The notes under the pieces: generated by a model
The model's input: the letters and a program-made list of their open reading frames with translations, nothing else
Databases searched by the model: none
Told to the model about the DNA's origin: nothing
Shown: positions 52,009-60,290 of the stretch, one piece after another
Layout of the letters: every line of letters starts with the position of its first letter
Position numbering within the stretch: position 1 is the first letter of the stretch
Translations under genes and position numbers: made by a program
Assembly (NCBI GenBank): GCA_965215115.1
Contig: OZ244050.1
Span: 3,224,001-3,288,000, forward strand
Length of the DNA: 64,000 nucleotides
Reading direction: 5' to 3'
Source of the DNA: CALDTK01 sp965215115
GTDB lineage: Bacteria > Bacteroidota > Bacteroidia > Chitinophagales > Saprospiraceae

Positions 52009-53853
52009 CTACAGCACGCCCACACTCTCCGCGCTGATGTGTATCACCCGCTCCACGTCCGCCCGGTGCCCGCCGGTATCGTCACCGTTCTCCAGGCGGA
52101 GTACCCCCCGCGGGCACACCGCCGAGCATACGCCGCAGCCCACGCAGCTACTTCTTACGATGTCCTGCCCGCGCTGCGCGTACCACCGCACGTCGATCCC
52201 CATCTCGCAGTACGTCGAGCAGTTGCCGCAACTGATGCACTGCCCGCCGTTGGTCGTGATGCGGAACTTGGACTTGAAGCGCTGCACCAGGCCCAAGTAC
52301 GCCGCCAGCGGGCACCCGAACCGGCACCACACGCGGTTGCCCATCAGCGGGTAGAACCCCGTCCCGACCACGCCCGCGAACCCGGCCCCGATGAGGAACC
52401 CGTACCACTGCCGGATCTTGTACGAATCCACAAACAGCACCTGGCTCTCGCCCGTGAAGTACTGGTACAGCACCGCCGCGGTCATCACGACCGCGAACAC
52501 GAGCACCCCGTGCACGATGAAGCGCTCGTACTTCCACGCCCGCAGACTCTTATCGCTCAACTGCCGGTACGGATCGCCCATCGTTTCCGCCAGGCCGCCG
52601 CAGCCGCACACCCACGAGCAGTACCAGCGCTTCCCGAAGAAGTACGTCATCACCGGTACCGCCACCACGATTAGCAGGATGCCCCAGATCAGCAAAAACA
52701 TCCCGAAGCCACCGCCGGAGAGTAGCGCGTTGAGGTTCCAATCGAAGAAAAAGTCGTAGTCCAGGGGCCAGATGTTCTTCAGGTCCTGGTGCGTCCCCGC
52801 GGGGAACCCGAGCCGCGACATCGCCTCCGGGATCAGGAACGCGAACCCGGCCTGGAAGAACATCACCGAACCGGTCCGCACCTGCTGGTAGCGGTTGTGC
52901 TGGTACTTGGAGAACATCCGCACGCCCATCACGAGGATCACCACCGTGTAGAGGGTCCCGTACACGAACCACTGGCTCGCGCCCCCGCCGTTGAGCGACG
53001 CGGACAGTGGGTCGTGCATGATGATCCAGGGCGTGATGTAGTGCGGGGCCCAGTACAGCAGCACGTAGAAGGCGATGAGGTAGGTGCCCAGCAGAATCCC
53101 GAGGGGCGCCGTGACGGTGTCCGGACCGGCGTCGCGCTGCGGCGTGTTGTCCCGGCTATGCTGCGCGAAAAAGACCAGGAGCGTGATGATCGCCGCGATC
53201 CCGACCGTCGCGGTCGGGTACACCCAGTCGCCGCCCATGTAGCTCAACCCAAACCCTATGATCCCGACGATCGCGAGCCCGAGCACCACCGTGCGCCACG
53301 TCAGCGTGAGCCCGCGCGTCAGGGGCGAGTGGTAGATGTGGTCGTGCTTGATCCCCGGGTCCGCGCCGAACTTTGGCAGGATGTACAGCAGTCCGCCGAA
53401 AACGGCCAGACCCACCGTCAGCAGCCAGAAGAGCAGCGGGTGGTCCGTCACCGGGCCCTCGCTGCTCGCCAGCACCAGCGGGAGGCGCATATCCTTGACG
53501 GCACCATCGCCGAGGCGGTAGTCCCACTCCGACAGCCCGTCCGGGGCCTCGTTGCCGCCCCGCTCGAACTCGGCGTCTAAGCTCGCCTGCGCTTCCGCAA
53601 AAACTTCGTCGAAGGCCCGGATGAAGCCGAAGGGGTTGCTGAAGGTCTTCCCGACGAAGCCTTGCCGTTCGGCCGCGGCCAGGATGGCTTCCCGGCGGTA
53701 GTCGTGCTCCTCGGAGCCTTTCGGCAAAACATCCGCCGTCGCCGTGTAGCTCTCGAGCCCGAGCATCGCGGTGAACAGCAGCAGGGCGAGGCAGCACAGC
53801 CCGAGGCCAAGCCACTGAAGTGTGGTGCGTGGTCGGTGGAGACGGTTTGGCAT
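52009..53853 (-). CDS. 4Fe-4S membrane protein (NapH/CcoG-like electron-transfer protein)
   Basis: 614 residues from ATG 53853 (MPNRLHRPRTTLQWLGLGLC). One N-terminal membrane helix, a periplasmic domain of about 110 residues, then about nine further helices. The polyferredoxin-type cysteine motifs WYCSWVCGCGGLAE and WCRFGCPLAAYLG resemble NapH/CcoG. Two classical 4Fe-4S clusters follow at the C-terminus (CISCGNCSTYCEMG and CVGCGVCSAVCPRG). It probably carries electrons across or along the inner membrane. The adjacent upstream FAD oxidoreductase is likely its partner. Mini-hairpin copies at 53591 and 53716. Confidence 0.82.
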   Translation of the reverse strand: MPNRLHRPRTTLQWLGLGLCCLALLLFTAMLGLESYTATADVLPKGSEEHDYRREAILAAAERQGFVGKTFSNPFGFIRAFDEVFAEAQASLDAEFERGGNEAPDGLSEWDYRLGDGAVKDMRLPLVLASSEGPVTDHPLLFWLLTVGLAVFGGLLYILPKFGADPGIKHDHIYHSPLTRGLTLTWRTVVLGLAIVGIIGFGLSYMGGDWVYPTATVGIAAIITLLVFFAQHSRDNTPQRDAGPDTVTAPLGILLGTYLIAFYVLLYWAPHYITPWIIMHDPLSASLNGGGASQWFVYGTLYTVVILVMGVRMFSKYQHNRYQQVRTGSVMFFQAGFAFLIPEAMSRLGFPAGTHQDLKNIWPLDYDFFFDWNLNALLSGGGFGMFLLIWGILLIVVAVPVMTYFFGKRWYCSWVCGCGGLAETMGDPYRQLSDKSLRAWKYERFIVHGVLVFAVVMTAAVLYQYFTGESQVLFVDSYKIRQWYGFLIGAGFAGVVGTGFYPLMGNRVWCRFGCPLAAYLGLVQRFKSKFRITTNGGQCISCGNCSTYCEMGIDVRWYAQRGQDIVRSSCVGCGVCSAVCPRGVLRLENGDDTGGHRADVERVIHISAESVGVL

Positions 53854-53893
53854 TTGGCTATTTATGGTAATCGTCAAGTTATAGAGCAGGTTT

Positions 53894-53980
53894 GTTGATG
53901 GGTGGATGGTTTGATGGGAGGATGGGTGGATGTGCCGTGCCGCCGTGCCATCCACCCATCAAACCATCCACCCATCAAAC
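53894..53980. repeat. Imperfect long palindrome of GGTGGATGG words between two co-directional genes
   Basis: A plus-strand run of GATGGGTGGATGG words (53894-53932) is mirrored by CCATCCACCCATC words (53948-53980), giving arms of about 30 bases with a 5-base insertion in one arm and a 15-base loop. It overlaps the stop of the FAD oxidoreductase gene (53975-53977). It could attenuate transcription into the 4Fe-4S gene. Confidence 0.55.
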
Positions 53981-55342
53981 CACCTCAGTTTTGCGGAAGC
54001 GCCCCAAAAATCGCTGTACGACCGGCAAGCCACGACGCGTGGCGAGTTTTACGGAAGTGCCCTCCTGCGCGTTGAAGCCCGCCACGACGTGCGGCGACAG
54101 CTCCGCGTAGAGCTCCGGGTCGAAGTCGGCCATCCCGAGGTTCGCGACCACCTCCTCGACGTGGGTCCGCTCGCCGATCCACGCGAAGCACACGTCCTGC
54201 CGGTAGCGCGTCCCCATGAGGTGGAAGCCCGTCACGGCGCCCGTCGCGGCGTTCCAGTAGAGCCGTACGCTCTTCTCGCCGCCGGGGGCCTCGTAGTAGT
54301 ACCACTTGTGGCCGTCCGGGAGCTCGGCGGGCGTCTCGCCGTACACCTGGTACTCGATGTCGAAGAACTTGGCGGAGTTGAAGTACAGCCCCGGGTCGTA
54401 GGCGACCGAAGCCCCGAGGAGGTTGTGGGCCGCCGTCTCGCCCTGCATGCGGCCCGTGTACCAGATCGTCTCCATCGACTTGCGGTTCGGCCGCGGGTCG
54501 CGCACCTGCGAGCAGTCCCCGGCCGCGTAGACGTGCTCGACGTTGGTGCGCAAGTATTCGTCGACGAGGATCCCCTTGTCCAGCTCCAACTCGCCGTGTC
54601 GCAAGAAGTCTACGTTCGGCCGCACGCCCGTGGCGATGCCGACGAACTCGCACTCGAGCTTAGTCTTGTCGGACAGCGCCACGGCCGTGACGAATTCGCG
54701 GTTGTGGCTCCAGATCTCCTTGAGTTCGGTGTTGAGCCGCAGGTCGACGCCGTGCTTGGAGCGGATGTGCCGCGTCACCATCGCGCTCTCTTCGGGCGGC
54801 AACACATTCGACCAGTAGCTCTCGTCACGCACCAGGAAGCTCACCGGGATGCCGCGCGTGTGGAGGCACTCCACCATCTCGATGCCGATCAGGCCCCCGC
54901 CCACGACCACGGCGCGATTTATGCCGCGCGTGGCGTGGCGCTCCATGGCGGCCACGTCCTGGACGGTGACGAGGCCGTGGACGCCGTCGTAGTCCTGCCC
55001 CGGCCAACTGTGGTACGCCGTCGAGGACCCGGTCGCGATGAGGAGTTTGTCGTACGTGATGGTGCTGCCGTCGTCGAGCGTGAGGCGCCTTTCGGCAAAA
55101 CCGATGGACTCGACCCACGCCTTGCGCAGGAGGATGCGGTTCTTCTCCCAGAACCAGTCCTCGTAGGGCTTGAGGTCGGGCCAGCGCATGTGCCCCATGA
55201 ACAGGTACATCAGCGCCGGTCGCGAGTAGTGGAACTCGGTCTCCGCGGAGACCACGACGATCTCAACGGCGGGGGAGAGCTTGCGCAGGTGCCGCGCGCA
55301 ACTGATGCCCGCGATGCCGTTGCCGATGATGACGACCTTCAT
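53975..55342 (-). CDS. NAD(P)/FAD-dependent oxidoreductase (NirB/rubredoxin-reductase-like)
   Basis: 455 residues. The FAD-binding Rossmann motif is at the very N-terminus (VVIIGNGIAGISCARHLRKL). ATG motif KLLIATGSS, the NAD(P) motif AVVVGGGLIGIEMVECLH and the FAD-closing VEHVYAAGDCSQV follow. The C-terminal 120 residues form an extra domain ending GRFRKTEVV. Electrons from NAD(P)H probably pass to the membrane 4Fe-4S protein encoded just downstream. The final acceptor is unknown. Mini-hairpin copies at 53988, 54046 (AC/GT stem) and 55087. Confidence 0.85.
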   Translation of the reverse strand: MKVVIIGNGIAGISCARHLRKLSPAVEIVVVSAETEFHYSRPALMYLFMGHMRWPDLKPYEDWFWEKNRILLRKAWVESIGFAERRLTLDDGSTITYDKLLIATGSSTAYHSWPGQDYDGVHGLVTVQDVAAMERHATRGINRAVVVGGGLIGIEMVECLHTRGIPVSFLVRDESYWSNVLPPEESAMVTRHIRSKHGVDLRLNTELKEIWSHNREFVTAVALSDKTKLECEFVGIATGVRPNVDFLRHGELELDKGILVDEYLRTNVEHVYAAGDCSQVRDPRPNRKSMETIWYTGRMQGETAAHNLLGASVAYDPGLYFNSAKFFDIEYQVYGETPAELPDGHKWYYYEAPGGEKSVRLYWNAATGAVTGFHLMGTRYRQDVCFAWIGERTHVEEVVANLGMADFDPELYAELSPHVVAGFNAQEGTSVKLATRRGLPVVQRFLGRFRKTEVV

Positions 55343-55511
55343 GGACGGGCAAGGTAGCTGATTTGGGGGATGCCGCTTCCGGGAGAAAATCGCATCGGTC
55401 GTCCGACAAACGCCGATTGCGGGACGTTACGGGGTTTAACGCGGGTTTAAGGGTCTCGCCGCGGTCGGGCACCGCGCTACGGCCTATCTTTCACCCCGGA
55501 AAACACTACGC

Positions 55512-56180
55512 ATGCGGGTAGCCTTACTCATCTTTTTCTTGTTGGGATGCAGTTGGGCGAGCGCACAGAACGATCGCCTGCGCTTCGACCAACCCTTCGT
55601 CACGAAGGCCTTCGACCCCACCTCCGGCGATATCTCGGCCGTCAACCGCGTCTTCAACGCCACCTCCCGCCCCGTGCGCGCGCGCTGGGTCCGCGAGGTC
55701 ATCGAGATGCCGCGCGGGTGGAACCTCGCCATCAGCGACGGCGCCCAGGAGAGCGGCTACCGCGTCGACTCGGCCGACTTCGTCATCGACGCCTACGGCA
55801 GCGCCCCGATCGCGCCCCACGTCGCCGCTGGCCTCGGCGAGGGCAACGTCCAGGTCACGGTCCGCGTCTTCGAGATCCAAAACCGTCGCAACTACGCGTT
55901 GTCGACCTTCCGCTTCGAGCAGCAGGCCGCCGCGCCCGCCCAGGTCCTCAAGCTCTACCCCAACCCCGGCGACGACGAGTTCCGCATCTCCTCCACCACG
56001 GCCCTGGCCCGCGTCACGGTCACCAACATGCTCGGTAAGGTCGTCAAGACCTTCCACGGCCACAACGACACCTACGACGTGAGCGAACTGCCGAACGGCA
56101 TCTACCTCGTGGGCCTCACGGGGCTCGACGGGCGCGTGATCAAGACGCTGCGGTTCAGTAAGCGGAGCGTGAGGCCCTAG
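55512..56180 (+). CDS. T9SS type A sorting domain-containing secreted protein
   Basis: 222 residues with a signal peptide (MRVALLIFFLLGCSWASAQ), a small beta-sandwich domain, and a type IX secretion C-terminal domain: LKLYPNPGDDEFRISS, VTVTNMLGKVVKTF, YDVSELPNGIYLVGLT and KTLRFSKRS. The signal peptide directs export to the periplasm and the C-terminal domain is the signal for type IX secretion across the outer membrane, marking the organism as T9SS-bearing. The role of the 120-residue mature domain is unknown. TATCTTTC at 55485-55492 may be its -7 box. Confidence 0.85.
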   Translation: MRVALLIFFLLGCSWASAQNDRLRFDQPFVTKAFDPTSGDISAVNRVFNATSRPVRARWVREVIEMPRGWNLAISDGAQESGYRVDSADFVIDAYGSAPIAPHVAAGLGEGNVQVTVRVFEIQNRRNYALSTFRFEQQAAAPAQVLKLYPNPGDDEFRISSTTALARVTVTNMLGKVVKTFHGHNDTYDVSELPNGIYLVGLTGLDGRVIKTLRFSKRSVRP

Positions 56181-56218
56181 GTGGCCCAACGGCCCGCGCT
56201 CCTGTTCGCCTGCTGCCT

Positions 56219-56261
56219 GCCCGTTGCCTGCCGACACGCGAGCCCTTCGCCAGCAACGGGC
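56219..56261. terminator. Possible bidirectional terminator hairpin
   Basis: GCCCGTTGC (56219-56227) and GCAACGGGC (56253-56261) form a 9-bp stem with a 25-base loop between the convergent T9SS-cargo and hisS genes. No T-run is present. Confidence 0.35.
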
Positions 56262-56279
56262 CACCACCGTGCTCCTGCC

Positions 56280-57653
56280 TCATACCCTCAGTCGGTCGAT
56301 GACTTCCGCTAGGGGCGCTACGATTTGCTCGCCGCTGCCGAGGTTTTTGAGGGAGAGTTGCCCCGACGTCCGTTCGCGCTCCCCGATGAGGATCGCGTAG
56401 GGGATGCCGCAGGCGTTGGCGTACCCGAGGCTTTTCTTCGGTCTGGCGGCCTCCGGGTAGCAGTCCGCGGCGATCCCGGCGGCACGCAGCTCGGCGGTTT
56501 TGGCGAAAGCGTACCCCAAGTCGGCCTCGTCGAAGGCCGCGAGCAGCACCTTGCGTCCGACGTTAACCGTCTCCGGCCAGGCGTCGAGCTCCTCCAAGAC
56601 ATCGAAGATGCGCTCGGCCCCGAAGCTGATCCCTACCCCGGACATGTCGCGCCCGCCGAAGGCTTCGGTGAGGTTGGCGTAGCGACCGCCGGCGGCGATG
56701 CTGCCCATTTTAAGGCCGGCTTGCGCCAAAATGCTCGTGTCGACCTCCACTTCGAAGATGCAGCCCGTGTAGTAGCTCAGGCCGCGGGCGAGCGTGGGGG
56801 AGAAGCGCAGGGTGACCCCGGCGGGGAGGTCTGCGGCGAGGGTCCGGACGCGTCGCAGTTCCGTGAGGGCTCGCTCGCCGACGGCGCTCGCGGCGAGGGG
56901 GCCGTCGAGCTCGTGAAGTCCGTCCGCTCCGAGGAGGTCCAGGGCCCGAGCTGCCGCCGCGGCGTCGATCCCGCGCGACTCCATCTCCGCGAGGACTTTA
57001 TCCCGGCCGATTTTGTCGAGTTTGTCCAAGGCCGTGACGAAGTCCACGAACCCGTCTTCCGCGATGCCGCTCACTTCGAGGAGGCCCTGCAGGACCCCGC
57101 GGTGGTTGACCTTCACGACGACCGCGAGGCCGAGTTTGGCGAAAGCCGCCGCGAACAACTGCACGAGTTCGGCTTCGTACAGGAGCGAGTCCGACCCGAC
57201 GACGTCCGCGTCGCACTGGTAGAACTCCTGGTAGCGCCCCCGCTGCGGCCGGTCCGCCCGCCACACGGGCTGGATGGCGTAGCGCTTGAACGGCAGCGTA
57301 ATGTCGTTGCGGTACTGGACCACGAAGCGCGCGAAGGGCACCGTCAGGTCGTAGCGCAGGCCCCGCTTCGAGAGGGAGCCGACGGCCGCCTCGGAGTCGC
57401 GGGCGTCGAGCGCGGCCGCGTCCGCCTTGGCGAGGAAGTCACCGTTGTTGAGGACCTTGAAGAGCAACTGATCCCCTTCCTCGCCGTATTTCCCGGTGAG
57501 GGTGTCGAGGTTCTCCATGGCCGGCGTCTCGATGGGCCCGTAGCCGAACAGTTCGAAGGCCTCACGCAGGACGGCGAAGAGGTGGTTGCGCTTGCGCATC
57601 TGGGCGGGGAGGAAGTCTCTGGTCCCCTTCGGGGTGGACGGTTTGGAAGCCAT
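56280..57653 (-). CDS. hisS: Histidine--tRNA ligase HisS
   Basis: 457 residues. Class II synthetase: motif 1 region FGYGPIETPAMENLDTLTGKYG, motif 2 FKRYAIQPVWRADRPQRGRYQEFYQCD, the histidine-A motif GLSYYTGCIFEVE, and motif 3 in GGRYANLTEAFGGRDMSGVGISFGAER. The anticodon-binding domain follows to the end. Start MASKPSTPKGTRDFLP. Mini-hairpin copies at 56497, 56719 and 57134 lie in variable parts of the protein (for example AFAKTAELRAAG). Confidence 0.97.
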   Translation of the reverse strand: MASKPSTPKGTRDFLPAQMRKRNHLFAVLREAFELFGYGPIETPAMENLDTLTGKYGEEGDQLLFKVLNNGDFLAKADAAALDARDSEAAVGSLSKRGLRYDLTVPFARFVVQYRNDITLPFKRYAIQPVWRADRPQRGRYQEFYQCDADVVGSDSLLYEAELVQLFAAAFAKLGLAVVVKVNHRGVLQGLLEVSGIAEDGFVDFVTALDKLDKIGRDKVLAEMESRGIDAAAAARALDLLGADGLHELDGPLAASAVGERALTELRRVRTLAADLPAGVTLRFSPTLARGLSYYTGCIFEVEVDTSILAQAGLKMGSIAAGGRYANLTEAFGGRDMSGVGISFGAERIFDVLEELDAWPETVNVGRKVLLAAFDEADLGYAFAKTAELRAAGIAADCYPEAARPKKSLGYANACGIPYAILIGERERTSGQLSLKNLGSGEQIVAPLAEVIDRLRV

Positions 57654-57706
57654 GGCGCTGCGGTCTTTGCTGTACGGCCGGCGAAGATCGTTGCCGGGGG
57701 GGCGAT

Positions 57707-59068
57707 TTACGCAGCGAGTCCTCCGTAGGCCTGCTTCACGTAGGCGAGCAGCTGGCTCACCGCGTAGATCGGGACGTTGACCAGGGTGTACGCATAGCCC
57801 GCCGGGGTCGTAGCCGCCTCGACGCCCGCGGTGCTCTCGAGGACGCGGACGCCGACCTTGCCGTTGGCCCGCTCTACGAACTGATGTAGGCTCCGGAGTT
57901 TACCCTGTGCACCCGACTTCACCTCGACCGGGAGTAGGTCCATCCCGAAGCGAATCACGAGGTCGACCTCCGCATTGCTGTTGCTGTTCTCGCGGATCCA
58001 GAAGTAGGGGGTGAAATTGGCGTCGCCCCAGCTCGCGATGACCTCCTGCGTGACGATGTGTAGTGCCAGCCGACCGCGATAGACGGCGTTGGCGTCCGGG
58101 AGGAAGGCGTAGGCTTCGTGGAGTCCGGAAGCGTAGTTGAGTAAGCCCGTGTCCAGGAACTGGAGACGGGGCTTTGCGCGTTGCTTCGGGAGGGCAGGCG
58201 GCTGCAGATCGGTAGTCGGTTGGACGACTTGCAGTACGCGCGCCATCTCCAGCAGTTCGAACGCCTCCTTGACCTCCCGCGAGCGGTAGTTGGAGCCCCC
58301 GAAGTTGGCGTAGCTAAACCGATCAGACTCACGGGGCGCCGCCTGAAGCAGGAACCGTAGCACCCTTCGCTCGAGGTCGCTTTTCGCGTGTCGCTCGAGG
58401 TCGATCTGGTAACTCCGCCAGATACTGGCGTAGGTCGGCTGGAGCTCAGCGAGGCTGGCCCCCCGCGCCGAGAGTCTGACGACTTCGGGCATGCCACCTC
58501 GCAGGGTGTAGTCTCGGAAGGCCTCCACCAGCAGATCGTGTAGGTGTGCCGGTGCTGGGACCGTAAGCAAGGCGTCCACCAAGGCATCGCGCCCGTGCCA
58601 CCTTAGGTACTCCTCGAAGCAGAGCGGTCGAATGGACAGGAACTCGATTCTGCCGACGGGCAAACTTCGGACTTCCCCAAAGGCGAACTCCAGCAGCGAC
58701 CCCGCCGCGATCACGTCGACCCCGCGCTGGTCCTCGTACAGGTAGCGCAGAAACTGAATCGCCTTCGGCGCCTGCTGAATCTCGTCGATGAAGAGCAACA
58801 CGGTCTCGCCGTCCCGGACGCGGACGCGACTCCTCGCGTAGACGATTTCTAGGAAGGGCCCGACCTCCGGTAAGGTGTCGAAGAGGCTCCTGTCGGGCTC
58901 CCTCTCGAGGTTGAGCTCGACGAAGTGGGTGTAGCTTTCGCCAAAACGCTTTACGAGGGTCGACTTCCCGACCTGGCGGGGGCCACGGAGCAGCAGTGGC
59001 TTCCCGCTCCCCCGCTGGCGCCAGCGGTGCAGGTCGAGTTCCGCAAGGCGGGGGAGGTAACGGTCCAT
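57707..59068 (-). CDS. AAA ATPase with DUF4143 nuclease-like domain
   Basis: 453 residues. Walker A LLRGPRQVGKSTLVKRFG (about residues 27-44), Walker B VLLFIDEIQQAP, sensor-like VIAAGSLLEFAF and the family block PLCFEEYLRW. The C-terminal DUF4143 region has KPRLQFLDTGLLNYASG, ENSNSNAEVDLVIRFG and LLPVEVKSGAQGKLRSL (an E...D...E-V-K nuclease-like core). The function of these solitary ATPases is unknown; defence or DNA maintenance roles have been suggested. A 14-bp inverted repeat begins six bases upstream of the ATG. A mini-hairpin at 58934 encodes RFGESYTH just after Walker A. Confidence 0.85.
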   Translation of the reverse strand: MDRYLPRLAELDLHRWRQRGSGKPLLLRGPRQVGKSTLVKRFGESYTHFVELNLEREPDRSLFDTLPEVGPFLEIVYARSRVRVRDGETVLLFIDEIQQAPKAIQFLRYLYEDQRGVDVIAAGSLLEFAFGEVRSLPVGRIEFLSIRPLCFEEYLRWHGRDALVDALLTVPAPAHLHDLLVEAFRDYTLRGGMPEVVRLSARGASLAELQPTYASIWRSYQIDLERHAKSDLERRVLRFLLQAAPRESDRFSYANFGGSNYRSREVKEAFELLEMARVLQVVQPTTDLQPPALPKQRAKPRLQFLDTGLLNYASGLHEAYAFLPDANAVYRGRLALHIVTQEVIASWGDANFTPYFWIRENSNSNAEVDLVIRFGMDLLPVEVKSGAQGKLRSLHQFVERANGKVGVRVLESTAGVEAATTPAGYAYTLVNVPIYAVSQLLAYVKQAYGGLAA

Positions 59069-59073
59069 GTCGT

Positions 59074-59122
59074 AAATAACCCCTTATTTGAGACATGGGA
59101 TGTCACAGATAAGGGGTTATTT
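59074..59122 (-). promoter_or_regulatory. 14-bp perfect inverted repeat at the ATPase start: operator or leader hairpin
   Basis: AAATAACCCCTTAT (59074-59087) and ATAAGGGGTTATTT (59109-59122) are perfect inverted copies with a 21-base spacer, in AT-rich DNA unlike its surroundings. The right-hand end of the gene's leader is inside it: the first arm is only five bases from the start codon, so a transcript starting upstream would fold over the ribosome-binding region. It could alternatively be a self-regulation operator. Confidence 0.6.
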
Positions 59123-59201
59123 GTGATATGGACGCTTTCGGCTAGTGGTGCTTGAGCCGTGCGTAGTGGCTCGTGCGATCGAAAGAACAAGTCGTCGGGA
59201 C

Positions 59202-60245
59202 TCAAAACGCCCCCGCGAACCCTTCCAAGAACCGCACATCGTTCTCGAACAGCGTCCGGATGTCCGTGATCCGGTACTGCAGCATCGCCTGGCGCTCGAT
59301 CCCCATCCCGAACGCGAAGCCGGAGTAGCGCTCCGCGTCGATGCCGCAGTTGGTGAGCACCTGCGGGTCGACCATGCCGCAGCCCAGGATCTCCAGCCAC
59401 CCGGTGCCCTTCGTGATGCGGTGCGCGTGCTCGTCGCCGAGGCCCCACCAGACGTCGACCTCGGCCGAGGGCTCGGTGAAGGGGAAGTAGCTCGGGCGCA
59501 TCCGGATCCGGGCGTCCGGGCCGTACATCTCGCGCGCGAAGTGGAGTAGCGTCTGCTTGAGGTCCGCGAAGCTCACGCCCTCGTCGATGTAGAGGCCCTC
59601 GACCTGGTGGAACTGCGCGTGGCTCCGCGCCGAGATGGTCTCGTTGCGGTAGACGCGGCCCGGGGCGATGATGCGGATCGGGGGCCGCTGCGAGGTCATC
59701 GTGCGGGCCTGCACGCTCGAGGTGTGGGTGCGCAGGAGGAGCTGCTCCGGGCCGCGCACGTAAAACGTGTCCTGCATGTCGCGCGCGGGGTGGTCCTCGG
59801 GCGTGTTCATGGCCGTGAAGTTGTGCCAGTCATCTTCGATCTCGCGGTCCTCGACGACGCCGAAGCCGAGTCGCTCGAAGATCCCGATGATGCGGTCGAG
59901 GACGAGGTTGACGGGGTGGCGCCCGCCGGGGTGGAGGGGCTCCCCGGGGCGCGAGAGGTCGAGGCCCGCGAAGGATTGCTGGGTTTTGGCGGAAGCCTGC
60001 CGCTCCAGGCCGAGGGCGAGGCGCTGCTCGGCGCGTTGCTTGACCTCGTTGACGACCAGTCCGTAGGCCTTGCGCTCGTCGGGGGCGAGGTCGCGCATGC
60101 CGGCCATGAGGGCCTTGACGCTGCCCTTGGCGCCGAGGAAGTCGATGCGGAAGCGCTCGAGGAGCTCGGGGGTGGACAGGTCGGCCGCGTCGACGGCCGC
60201 GCCGGTGGCGCGGGCCTGCGCGAAGGCGTCTGTGGTGGTGGGCAT
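59202..60245 (-). CDS. pheS: Phenylalanine--tRNA ligase alpha subunit PheS
   Basis: 347 residues. Class II core with HPVNLVLDRIIGIFERLGFG, NFTAMNTPEDHPARDMQDTF, LRTHTSSVQARTM, the motif 2 region GRVYRNETISARSHAQFHQVEGL, and motif 3 near GCGMVDPQVL and GFAFGMGIERQAML. The N-terminal coiled-coil domain has the family stretch FLGAKGSVKALMAGMRDLAP. The beta subunit is not adjacent. A mini-hairpin (59983) encodes ASAKTQQ at a variable linker between the coiled coil and the core. Confidence 0.97.
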   Translation of the reverse strand: MPTTTDAFAQARATGAAVDAADLSTPELLERFRIDFLGAKGSVKALMAGMRDLAPDERKAYGLVVNEVKQRAEQRLALGLERQASAKTQQSFAGLDLSRPGEPLHPGGRHPVNLVLDRIIGIFERLGFGVVEDREIEDDWHNFTAMNTPEDHPARDMQDTFYVRGPEQLLLRTHTSSVQARTMTSQRPPIRIIAPGRVYRNETISARSHAQFHQVEGLYIDEGVSFADLKQTLLHFAREMYGPDARIRMRPSYFPFTEPSAEVDVWWGLGDEHAHRITKGTGWLEILGCGMVDPQVLTNCGIDAERYSGFAFGMGIERQAMLQYRITDIRTLFENDVRFLEGFAGAF

Positions 60246-60290
60246 AGACCGCGAAGGTAGGGGCGCCCCGGGATTGTACTTTGGCCCGCG

